From assembly GCA_937936045.1 (NCBI GenBank), contig CALGXC010000004.1, positions 124,001-188,000 of the forward strand: DNA of 64,000 nt, written 5' to 3'. Both the position numbers and the translations under genes were made by a program. Positions 41,201 to 49,488 of this stretch are shown in pieces; position 1 is the stretch's first letter, and each line of letters opens with the position of its first letter. The notes under the pieces are model-generated. The model searched no databases, had not been told where the DNA came from, and saw nothing but the letters and a program-made list of their open reading frames with translations. This DNA comes from an uncultured Candidatus Saccharibacteria bacterium (GTDB lineage Bacteria > Patescibacteriota > Saccharimonadia > Saccharimonadales > Saccharimonadaceae).

Positions 41201-42099
41201 GGTAGAACCGTCATGCACAAGCTGGACGGCTTAATGCCAGCAGCTTCCATACTCTCCAACATCTTCAAGCGCTTTAGTAACTTCTTCTGTCGTTGACCTT
41301 TCGCAGTCTCAGCTTCCTCTGTCAACTCAGCAATAAGCTTTGATAGGTCGATATTGTCCAAAAGCTCCTTGACCGCGCTGGCACCCATGCCAACTTCGAT
41401 CAATTCGTCATATTCTTCTGGCAAGTTGCGATATTCGCTCTCTGAAATCAAAGCACCAAAATTCAAGCTCTCCAATTGAGATTTCTTACCAACGTAAGAT
41501 TCTTCCAATTCCTCAACTTCACGGCTCTGCTCTTTAGCTAGTTGCTTAACGTCAGCGCCATCTTCTTCAGCCATTTTTTCGTAGCGGATTTTGATAGCCT
41601 TACGAGCCAAATCAGTTTCCGCTTCCAAATCTGCCAGATATTGATCACGAGTTGCTTCGTCAACATTTAAGATAACGTAAGTTGCAAAGTAAACGATTTT
41701 TTCAATATTACGAACCGTCATACCAAGCAGCTGGCTCATTGCGCTTGGAGTGCCGCGCATAAACCAGATGTGCGCTACAGGCACTGCCAATTGAATGTGC
41801 CCCATTCGCTCACGACGAACGATTGATTTAGTAACTAATTCGCCATTCTTATCGACAGCAGCTTCGCGTGAACGTACACCCTTAAGCTTTGAGTCGTGTG
41901 GATTAATATCCTTAACTGGACCAAAGATTCGCTCACAGAACAATCCGTCGCGCTCTGGCTTTTGTGTGCGATAGTTAATTGTTTCTGGCTTCAAAACTTC
42001 GCCGTAGCTCCATTTCAGAATGTCTTCTGGGCTAGCTACCGCCAAACGAACCGCGTCAAAATCGCTGATGCCCGTTGCGTTAAATGCAGAATTTGCCAT
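38266..42099 (-). CDS. rpoC: DNA-directed RNA polymerase subunit beta'
   Basis: The catalytic [12 protein letters not shown] is at residues 517-527. The switch and bridge regions ([69 protein letters not shown]) are normal. The length of 1277 is compact. Odd: the N-terminal zinc ribbon (normally four Cys) is replaced by [32 protein letters not shown] at 59-90. The second zinc site also lacks its Cys: EDTDGDD near 840, and [21 protein letters not shown] near 900, where CxxxxGvCxxCYG is usual. A C-terminal acidic tail ends the protein. It follows rpoB by one base pair with GGAGG upstream. Confidence 0.98.
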   Translation of the reverse strand: [1277 protein letters not shown]

Positions 42100-42100
42100 C

Positions 42101-45100
42101 TTACGCGTCCTCCTTTATCTCTTCTACTTCATCAATATCTTGCACGCTCATACCATCGCCAATTTCACCGATGTCATCTGATTCGTCCAAGTATTTTTCT
42201 TCTTCCTCATTGTCAGTGGCAACGGTTTTGTCTTCTGGACCGCTTGAAGCAATAACGTGCTCAGCGTCAACTGTTGCATCGTCGTCAACCAAGTCAACTC
42301 GAAGACCCAAACCTTGAAGCTCCTTAACCAACACGTTGAAGGATTCTGGAAGTTTTGGACCAACAATCGGCTCGTCCTTAATGATTGACTCGTAAGCCTT
42401 TGCGCGACCGTAAACGTCGTCAGACTTAATTGTCAACATTTCCTGCAAGGTTGCAGCGGCACCGTAAGCTTCCAATGCCCAAACCTCCATTTCACCAAAG
42501 CGCTGACCACCGTTTTGTGCTTTACCACCAAGCGGCTGCTGAGTAACCATTGTGTATGGACCAGTTGAACGGGCGTGAATCTTGTCAGAAACCATGTGGT
42601 GCAACTTAATCATGTGCATCACACCAACTGTCGTTCGTTCCTCAAATGGCTCACCGGTGCGACCGTCAAACAATTGACTCTTACCATCACGTGCCAAACC
42701 AGCTTTTTCTAGCTCGTCGGAAATCTTCTCACTTGGAACACCGTTAAATGACGGAGTTGCTACACGGTAACCCAATGCTCGCGCCGCCATACCAAGGTGA
42801 GTTTCAAAAATCTGACCAAGGTTCATACGGCTTGGCACACCAAGTGGGTTCAAAACCACGTCAACTGGCGTACCGTCCTCTAGGAATGGCATATCTTCAA
42901 CAGGAAGAACTTTCGCCACAACACCCTTGTTACCGAAGCGTCCAGCCATCTTATCACCAACGCCAATCTTTCGCAATTGCGCAACGAAGATCTGAATTTG
43001 CATCAAAACGCCAGCCTTCAACTCGTGACCATTTTCACGACTAAAGATCTTAACGCCAACAACTTTACCGCCGCCCGCGTTATTCATTCGCTGTGATGTA
43101 TCGCGAACATCCTTAGCTTTTTCACCGAAGATTGCGCGAAGCAGACGTTCCTCAGAGCTCAATTCCTGCTCGCCCTTTGGTGTAATCTTACCAACCAAAA
43201 CATCGCCAGCCTTAACCTCAGAACCGATTTGGACAATTCCGTTCTCGTCCAGGTGACGCAAACTTTCCTCGGAAACGTTTGGAATGTCGCGCGTCACAAT
43301 CTCTGGACCAAGCTTCGTCTCACGAACCTCAACGGTGTAATCCTTAATGTTAATGCTTGTCAATCGATCATCTTCAACCAAACGACGACTCATAATAATC
43401 GCGTCTTCCATGTTGTAGCCACCCCATGGCATGAAGGCAACCAGAAGGTTTTTACCTAGAGCAATTTCACCGCCAGCAATTGAGGCGCCTTCAATCAGAA
43501 TGTCGCCCTTCTTCACCTTGTCGCCACGCTCAACGCGGACTTTTTGGTTGTAACAACGATCGTCATTATTCTTTACGAAGTGCTTCAACGTGTAAATCTT
43601 TACGCCGTCAGCATATTTAACATGAACTTCGTCAGCATCAGCGCGAACGACTTCGCCGTCGGCGCTAGCCTGAATCAAGTGACCGCTATTCTCAGCCACA
43701 GCCTTCTCAATTCCAGTACCAACAGTTGCAGATTCTGGGCACAATAGAGGAACCGCCTGGCGTTGCATGTTTGAACCAGTCAAAGCACGGTCGACACGAG
43801 TCTTTTCAATAAATGGCACTAATGCCGCAGTCGAACCTAGAATCTGGCGGTGGGCTGCATCCATGAATGTAACTTGGCTAGCATCAACTTGTGATGGCTG
43901 CATGTTACTGCGGGCGTTGACGCGCTCATCTCGGAAAGTTCCATCTTCGTTAAGAGCCTCGCCAGCATCAGCGATAACCTCACCAATTTCCTGTGAAGCA
44001 TCCAAGTAAACAAGTTCGTCAGTGACTTTGCCGTCTTTTACGCGAAGATATGGAGTTTCAATAAATCCATATTCATTAACACGTGCGTAAGCCGCCAAGT
44101 TCAGCACCAAACCGATATTCGCACCTTCTGGCGTCTCCACTGAACAGATACGACCATAGTGAGTTGGGTGGGCGTCGCGAACCTCAAATCCAGCGCGCTC
44201 ACGAGTCAAACCGCCAGGGCCAGTCGAGCTCAAACGTCGCTTGTGGCTCAATTCTGACAATGGGTTGACCTCGTCAAGCAGCTGTGATAACTGGCTTGAA
44301 GTAAAGAATTCACGAACAGCTGCAACAATTGGACGAGCGTTGATCAATTGACTTGGGCTAACGCTTTCCAAATCAGCCACACTCATACGATCCATCGCGT
44401 TGCGCTGCATTCGAAGCATACCAACACGGAATTGTCGGGCAATCAATTCACCAACCAAGCGAACTCGGCGGTTGCTCAATGCGTCAATGTCGTCAGCTGG
44501 CTCTTGCGTATTGTTCAAGCGAATAACTTCACGTAAAATCGCCACCAAATCGCTCATTTGCAATGTGCGATTTTCTGCTGTATTTGCAACATCCAGACCC
44601 AAGCGTTGGTTCAATTTATAACGACCAACCCGCGAATAATCAAACCGCTTGAAGTCAAAGAACATTCGTTCAATCATCTGACGAGCATTATCAACTGTCG
44701 CCAAATCGCCTGGACGTAATCGACGATAAACCTCAATCAACGCCTCATTCGCACCACGAGAAGTGTCCTTGTCCAAAGTTTCGTCAATGTATTTTACGTC
44801 GCCAGTATCAATATCAGCGAACAATTCCTTAATCTCGCTAGTCTTTGGATAGCCCAAAGCTCGCAACAAAGTCGTTGCTGGCATCTTGCGGCGGCGGTCA
44901 ATTTTTACGTAAATCGCGCCATTAGAAGCCGTCTCAAATTCCATCCAAGCTCCACGTCCTGGAATGATTTTTGCACCATAGTAATTACGTCCCGCTACTG
45001 TTTCAGCAGTGAAGAAAACACCAGCAGAGCGAATCAACTGGCTAACAACCACGCGCTCTGTACCGTTGATAATAAATGTACCGCGCTCGGTCATCCATGG

Positions 45101-45442
45101 ATATTCACCAAGGTAAATCTCCTGCTCTTCAACCACACCAGTTGTTTTATTCGTCAATTCAACCGTTGCGTGCAATGGAGCCTCAAATGTCAAGTTGTTT
45201 TCTTTGGCAAATTGGTCAGTGTTTTTTGGCTCGCCAAAATAATATTTGCCGAACTTTAATGACAACTTCTGACCAGTGTAGTCGTCAATTGGGTTAATTT
45301 CTGAAAATATCTCACTCAAACCTTCTTCGACGAACCAGCGCCAAGAATCTTTTTGGTGAGCGATTAAGTTTGGTAGCGGCAGGGCATTATCACCAGAGGT
45401 GAAATAGACGCGCTCGCTACTTGTGGTTGGTTTTTTTGCCAC
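42101..45442 (-). CDS. rpoB: DNA-directed RNA polymerase subunit beta
   Basis: Family blocks: LPNLIAHQKDSWRWFVEEGL, GTFIINGTERVVVSQL, the rifampicin region (SSQLSQLLDEVNPLSELSHKRRLSSTGPGGLTRERAGFEVRDAHPTHYGRICSVETPEGANIGL), KVLPVEDMPFLEDGTPVD and HMIKLHHMVSDKIHARSTGPYTMVTQQPLGGKAQNGGQRFGEMEVWALEAYGA. GTG 45442 suits the AGGAG site better than the in-frame GTG at 45454. The protein has about 1113 residues and an acidic tail. At the usual Rif-resistance positions the residues shown are wild-type-like. Confidence 0.98.
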   Translation of the reverse strand: MAKKPTTSSERVYFTSGDNALPLPNLIAHQKDSWRWFVEEGLSEIFSEINPIDDYTGQKLSLKFGKYYFGEPKNTDQFAKENNLTFEAPLHATVELTNKTTGVVEEQEIYLGEYPWMTERGTFIINGTERVVVSQLIRSAGVFFTAETVAGRNYYGAKIIPGRGAWMEFETASNGAIYVKIDRRRKMPATTLLRALGYPKTSEIKELFADIDTGDVKYIDETLDKDTSRGANEALIEVYRRLRPGDLATVDNARQMIERMFFDFKRFDYSRVGRYKLNQRLGLDVANTAENRTLQMSDLVAILREVIRLNNTQEPADDIDALSNRRVRLVGELIARQFRVGMLRMQRNAMDRMSVADLESVSPSQLINARPIVAAVREFFTSSQLSQLLDEVNPLSELSHKRRLSSTGPGGLTRERAGFEVRDAHPTHYGRICSVETPEGANIGLVLNLAAYARVNEYGFIETPYLRVKDGKVTDELVYLDASQEIGEVIADAGEALNEDGTFRDERVNARSNMQPSQVDASQVTFMDAAHRQILGSTAALVPFIEKTRVDRALTGSNMQRQAVPLLCPESATVGTGIEKAVAENSGHLIQASADGEVVRADADEVHVKYADGVKIYTLKHFVKNNDDRCYNQKVRVERGDKVKKGDILIEGASIAGGEIALGKNLLVAFMPWGGYNMEDAIIMSRRLVEDDRLTSINIKDYTVEVRETKLGPEIVTRDIPNVSEESLRHLDENGIVQIGSEVKAGDVLVGKITPKGEQELSSEERLLRAIFGEKAKDVRDTSQRMNNAGGGKVVGVKIFSRENGHELKAGVLMQIQIFVAQLRKIGVGDKMAGRFGNKGVVAKVLPVEDMPFLEDGTPVDVVLNPLGVPSRMNLGQIFETHLGMAARALGYRVATPSFNGVPSEKISDELEKAGLARDGKSQLFDGRTGEPFEERTTVGVMHMIKLHHMVSDKIHARSTGPYTMVTQQPLGGKAQNGGQRFGEMEVWALEAYGAAATLQEMLTIKSDDVYGRAKAYESIIKDEPIVGPKLPESFNVLVKELQGLGLRVDLVDDDATVDAEHVIASSGPEDKTVATDNEEEEKYLDESDDIGEIGDGMSVQDIDEVEEIKEDA

Positions 45443-45573
45443 AGGCGTAAACACTCCTCGCTTTAATTAGTGGTTAATAGACGGCCGTGAAGATCTCTAA
45501 TTCATAGCCCAAAATCACGATTTGCCACTCGCAATTTTCACCCGCCATGAATACACTACTTCTATAACTACTC

Positions 45574-45602
45574 ATTATGACGAAAAGTGTCAATAAAATC
45601 AA
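45574..45602 (-). promoter_or_regulatory. Promoter of rpoBC
   Basis: TTGATT (45597-45602) and CATAAT (45574-45579), 17 bases apart on the minus strand, lie just after the tmk stop. The leader of roughly 120 bases to rpoB holds no clear hairpin. An overlapping TTGACA at 45587-45592 offers a second, less well matched start. Confidence 0.6.
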
Positions 45603-45611
45603 GGGGTTTTA

Positions 45612-46256
45612 CTAGTGTTTTTCAATATTATCAATCAACATATCGTGAACTTCGTCAATTGTCCCGTCAGCAGAAATTACCGGAATTCCGTACGCCTCGG
45701 CAATCTCCAAATATCCATCGTCGACTTTTTTCTGAAAATCTTGCCCGCGCGACTCAAAAGTGTCGGGATTTTCCAGCTCGCCGCGCATAGAAATTCGCTC
45801 TTCCCGCTTTTCACGACTCAAACTCAAAATAACCATAACGTCTGGCTTCAAGTATTTTTCATCGGTGAATAATTCTGTCAATCGCAGAATCTCCGACTCG
45901 TCATATCCTTCACCTCTCCCCTGATAAACCAGCGTTGAAATATAATTCCTTGCGCTCAAAACAATTTCTCCACGCTCCAACGCTGGCTGAATTTTTTCCC
46001 GCCACAATTCACGCCGAGCCGCAGAAAATAGCGCCACATTTACCGCCGAAGAGCGCGCCAGATCACCATTCTTAATCACTTTTCGAAGTTCATTTGCTAT
46101 CGGAGTTGATTTTTCCGGATCGTCACTTCCCGGTTCTTCAATCACGCAAACTGTTCGCCCGATTGATCGGAAATATTCCGCCAATTTAGCGACCTGCGTC
46201 GACTTGCCCGTCCCGTCATTGCCCTCGATAACTATATATTTTCCCGCGTTACTCAT
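45612..46256 (-). CDS. tmk: Thymidylate kinase
   Basis: Tmk phosphorylates dTMP to dTDP. The P-loop is EGNDGTGKSTQ, followed by the DR(X)-like EEPGSDDP, the dTMP-binding SARNYISTLVYQGRG and the lid region SREKREERISMRG. At 215 residues from ATG 46256 (GAGG five bases upstream) it is normal. It overlaps the upstream HIT gene's stop region. Together with dcd, folA and thyA in this block it completes a route to dTTP. Confidence 0.88.
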   Translation of the reverse strand: MSNAGKYIVIEGNDGTGKSTQVAKLAEYFRSIGRTVCVIEEPGSDDPEKSTPIANELRKVIKNGDLARSSAVNVALFSAARRELWREKIQPALERGEIVLSARNYISTLVYQGRGEGYDESEILRLTELFTDEKYLKPDVMVILSLSREKREERISMRGELENPDTFESRGQDFQKKVDDGYLEIAEAYGIPVISADGTIDEVHDMLIDNIEKH

Positions 46257-46258
46257 CA

Positions 46259-46702
46259 TCACCTCGTAATCACAGTATGCGGCTTATTTAAATAAATCAT
46301 CATCTTTTTCGCCTTGCCGTCAACTTTTATAAAATGCGTGTGTTGATGTGCCATTGACCTGGTTTTACTTCCTTGGGCTCGAGCGTAAATTGAATAGCCA
46401 TCATTCTCAAACTTCGCAATCTGATTCATGTAGTCAATTTTTTCCTCATCGCTCAAATTCGCCAATGAATCCACGTGCCGTTTCGGTATCACCATCAAAT
46501 GGTCGTCCACGCCGCAGCCATCCCAAAAATTATAGCCAAATCTATTCTTAATGATCAGACAATGCGCAGTTTCACCAACGACCTGATCTGTGTGATGCTT
46601 TACCAATTGACAAAAATCGCAACCGTCAGACTTGTGCTTTTTTCTGTGATCGATATATTCTTTTTCTTTCGTTCGTGAGCGAAACATTGTACCTGCCATC
46701 AT
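46259..46702 (-). CDS. HIT family hydrolase
   Basis: The histidine triad is HQHTHFIKV near residue 123, preceded by the HIT core DDHLMVIPKRHVDSLANLSDEEK. An N-terminal pair CDFC could be half a zinc site. HIT proteins cleave nucleoside-phosphate bonds such as Ap4A or AMP-lysine; the substrate is unknown. The start is one of two ATGs at 46702 and 46699, overlapping the dcd stop, so translation is coupled. Confidence 0.8.
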   Translation of the reverse strand: MMAGTMFRSRTKEKEYIDHRKKHKSDGCDFCQLVKHHTDQVVGETAHCLIIKNRFGYNFWDGCGVDDHLMVIPKRHVDSLANLSDEEKIDYMNQIAKFENDGYSIYARAQGSKTRSMAHQHTHFIKVDGKAKKMMIYLNKPHTVITR

Positions 46703-47421
46703 CACAAAATCCCCTCGCTTAGACCCGGAATTTCCATCGGTTTATGACGATTATCCTTAAATGCCCGTGGCAACATCATTTCTGGACGCCAAGTCTTTAT
46801 CAATTCATCCAAATCGTCAGTGTGCTGATATTTACCGCTCATTCCACCGCGTCCACTAGCATATCCGCCGTCAACCTGACCAGTGTGATGAAAAATCAAT
46901 TGCCCAATACGTTCGCCGACAGGCAAAACTACACTCTCATGCTTATTCAAATTGTAAATCTCAAGCGTAATCCGATTGATATATCCCGGATCAACCCAGC
47001 CAGCATCAAAACACACCGCCACGCCGTTTCGCCCCCAAGAGCTACGACTTTTCACCTCAGCCGCGCCGCCATGCGTTCGAATCCCAACAAATTCATGCGT
47101 ATGCGCCAAAATTCTCTCACCAGGCTTCAAAACGATTATCGGATGATCTGGCGGAATATTCTTAAATTCCCGAAAACCGTGCCGCTCACACCATTCAGCG
47201 TGCGGAATCGCCTTAAGCGGACCCTTGAAGTATCGATTGACGTCAGACTCGTCAAACGGATTATAAACTCGTGAAATATCATCATATTCCTGTTTATAAA
47301 AATTAAAGCCTAGCGTAAAATCTAAGCTGGCTTCCGATACGTTTTTTGGGTTGAACGGCGTACAGACAATTGTCCCGTCTTCAATCGCCGCTAATATATC
47401 TTTATTTGAGTACACGCTCAC
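46702..47421 (-). CDS. dcd: dCTP deaminase / dUTPase family protein
   Basis: The family trimer core is clear: LKPGERILAHTHEFVGI, AEVKSRSSWGRNGVAVCFDAGWVDPGYINRITLEIYN (with the catalytic Glu) and LPVGERIGQLIFHHTG. The protein has 239 residues, about 50 more than a typical Dcd, because of an internal insert after YKQEYDDISRVYNPF and a C-terminal extension. GTG 47421 is chosen for its GGGAGG six bases upstream. It supplies dUMP (after deamination) for thyA. Whether it is mono- or bifunctional cannot be told. Confidence 0.82.
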   Translation of the reverse strand: MSVYSNKDILAAIEDGTIVCTPFNPKNVSEASLDFTLGFNFYKQEYDDISRVYNPFDESDVNRYFKGPLKAIPHAEWCERHGFREFKNIPPDHPIIVLKPGERILAHTHEFVGIRTHGGAAEVKSRSSWGRNGVAVCFDAGWVDPGYINRITLEIYNLNKHESVVLPVGERIGQLIFHHTGQVDGGYASGRGGMSGKYQHTDDLDELIKTWRPEMMLPRAFKDNRHKPMEIPGLSEGIL

Positions 47422-47525
47422 TAAACACCTCCCATTGCGTGATTTTTCTACCAAATCTTATTATGGCAAGTTTATGCTTTTCCATCAAGCTTTCGGTAAA
47501 TTTTACAGCATGTTAAACTGAGATT

Positions 47526-48029
47526 ATGGAAAAAGCCATTATTGTAGCTTACGATAAAAACCGCGCCATCGGACAAAATGGCGATATGCCGTGGGGGCGA
47601 AGTTTACCGGCCGACTTGGTGAATTTTAAGCGTTTGACGAGAAATAGCAATGTCATCATGGGCAGAAAAACGTTTGAGTCAATTGGTTCACGACCACTTC
47701 CAGACAGAGAAAATATTGTCATTTCGTCCAAGCCAACTGGCGTCAAAAAAGTTCTTACGGCTATGAATTTACGAAGTGCCCTGGCTTTATCCCGATATCC
47801 GACTTTTATCATTGGCGGCTCACGAGTTTATAAAGACGCTCTAGATATTCCAGAAATTGACACTATTTACGCCACGGAAATTGACGCCGAATTCCCCGAT
47901 GCTGACACTTTTTTCCCAGAGATAGATATGGACGCGTGGGAGGAAATAAGTCGCGCACACCATTCGGCAGACACTGAAAATAGTTACGATTTTGATTTTG
48001 TAATATATAAGAGAAAAAAGCGCTCTTAA
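47526..48029 (+). CDS. folA: Dihydrofolate reductase
   Basis: It regenerates tetrahydrofolate used up by ThyA. The N-terminal AIIVAYDKNRAIGQNGDMPWGRSLPADLVNFKRLT contains the folate-binding Asp/Trp region; NVIMGRKTFESIGSRPLPDRENIVIS and FIIGGSRVYKDAL are the NADPH and Gly-Gly motifs. At 167 residues it is normal. Its -10-like TAAACT ends 6 bases before the ATG, with no binding site. It is divergent from dcd. Confidence 0.93.
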   Translation: MEKAIIVAYDKNRAIGQNGDMPWGRSLPADLVNFKRLTRNSNVIMGRKTFESIGSRPLPDRENIVISSKPTGVKKVLTAMNLRSALALSRYPTFIIGGSRVYKDALDIPEIDTIYATEIDAEFPDADTFFPEIDMDAWEEISRAHHSADTENSYDFDFVIYKRKKRS

Positions 48030-48030
48030 A

Positions 48031-48059
48031 TTGACAGTAATTGATGTTTGTGGTATAGT
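48031..48059 (+). promoter_or_regulatory. Consensus promoter for a leaderless gene
   Basis: A perfect TTGACA (48031-48036), 17-base spacer and TATAGT (48054-48059). The start codon of the next gene (48067) is only 7 bases after the -10, at the expected transcription start, and there is no ribosome binding site. Confidence 0.85.
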
Positions 48060-48066
48060 AGAGATT

Positions 48067-48405
48067 ATGAACGAACGACCCACAACAGTACGCGTAGCAG
48101 TCCTTGAGAGAATGGAAGATGTCACGCTTGCAGATCTCCCAGAAGGCAAAACAATATTACTATCTGGTAAACCTACCGAAGCAAACAACACAACATTCAA
48201 TGATAAAGTTCCCGTCATAGAAAAATGGACAGACGAAGACGGAAGAACTAGAATATTAGGAAAGTACGCGACCATAATGTATGACGCCAACACTCAAGAA
48301 CTAAGCCTCACTCTACCCGATCAAGAGATTACCAGACTACGGCGCTCCGACACTGAGGACCAGAACTATATAGCCTTTACAGCCGAGGATCCTGATAAAG
48401 AATAA
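48067..48405 (+). CDS. Small protein of unknown function, probably leaderless
   Basis: A 112-residue acidic protein (MNERPTTVRVAVLERMEDVTLADLPEGKTILLSG...) with alternating beta and short helical segments, no signal or membrane span, and no family I recognise. ATG 48067 is chosen over the TTG at 48031, since that TTG is the -35 box itself. Located between folA and thyA, but its promoter makes it independent. Confidence 0.65.
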   Translation: MNERPTTVRVAVLERMEDVTLADLPEGKTILLSGKPTEANNTTFNDKVPVIEKWTDEDGRTRILGKYATIMYDANTQELSLTLPDQEITRLRRSDTEDQNYIAFTAEDPDKE

Positions 48406-48458
48406 AAACCGACAGCCTCAGCCAACAGACGTAAAAATCACGAATCACGCAAATCACA

Positions 48459-49397
48459 CTACACAGCAATCGGCGCTTTTATCGCTGGATGGCACTCATA
48501 ATTCTCCAGACTGATATCATCAATCGTGAAATCGTCAATATTCTTGATGTCTTGATTGAGCCACAATTTCGGTAGTGGCAACGGACGTCGCGATAATTGC
48601 TCGTCAACCTGCGCGCGGTGATTATTATAAATATGCGCACTATTCAAGGTGTGGACAAATTCACCGGGCTGTTTATCTGTCACTTGAGCGATCATCGACA
48701 GTAGCAATGCATAACTGGCGATATTAAACGGCACCCCAAGGAACATATCCGCCGAGCGCTGAGTCAGCGCCAAATCCAGCTTATCCTTCTCGCCGTTCTT
48801 GCCAGGTCTTACGTTAAATTGAAACATCGTATGACACGGAGGCAGCCCGCCAGCTTGAACGATGTCATCAATTTCCGCCACATTCCACGCACTCACGATA
48901 TCCCGACGCGACTCTGGATTTGTCTTTATCGTGTCAATGGCGTTCTGAATCTGGTCAATAGTTCCGCCCTTCCCGTCCGGCCATTTTCGCCATTGGACAC
49001 CATAAACTGGCCCCAAATTTCCCCATTCTTCAGCAAACGCATGATCATTCGCAATCTTATCAATAAATTCCTTCATTCCAGCGCGCCACTCTTCGCCGTT
49101 GATTTCCGGTATTTTCTGACCAGTTTTTTCTAGGTAATTTTTATATGGCCACTCATCCCAGATATGAACGCCGTTTTGCGCCAAATATTCAATATTGCCC
49201 GTGCCCTTAAGAAACCATAAAAGCTCATGAGCGACGCTTTTGAAATATAACTTCTTAGTGGTCATAGCCGGAAATCCGTCTGCCAAATCATATCGCGTCT
49301 GAATACCAAAAACTTCTGTTGTCCCCGTTCCCGTACGATCGCCTTTTTGCACACCGTTATCACGAACGTATTTCAATGTGTCTAAATATTGCCTCAT
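48459..49397 (-). CDS. thyA: Thymidylate synthase (ThyA type)
   Basis: ThyA methylates dUMP to dTMP with methylene-tetrahydrofolate. Family blocks: GDRTGTGTTEVFG, FPAMTTKKLYFKSVAHELLWFL, GNLGPVYGVQWRKW, the nucleophile LPPCHTMFQF, QRSADMFLGVPFNIASYALLL and HIYNNH. The length of 312 includes a short insert near IPEINGEEWRAGM. The end IKAPIAV is the family C-terminus. It works with folA and tmk in this block. Confidence 0.96.
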   Translation of the reverse strand: MRQYLDTLKYVRDNGVQKGDRTGTGTTEVFGIQTRYDLADGFPAMTTKKLYFKSVAHELLWFLKGTGNIEYLAQNGVHIWDEWPYKNYLEKTGQKIPEINGEEWRAGMKEFIDKIANDHAFAEEWGNLGPVYGVQWRKWPDGKGGTIDQIQNAIDTIKTNPESRRDIVSAWNVAEIDDIVQAGGLPPCHTMFQFNVRPGKNGEKDKLDLALTQRSADMFLGVPFNIASYALLLSMIAQVTDKQPGEFVHTLNSAHIYNNHRAQVDEQLSRRPLPLPKLWLNQDIKNIDDFTIDDISLENYECHPAIKAPIAV

Positions 49398-49488
49398 AAG
49401 CCCTCCTTGCCTACCTCAAATTATGACAATATCCTCCAAAAACCACAATCAGAATTACTAGTAGTTTTAACAACAAACACGCAAATTT

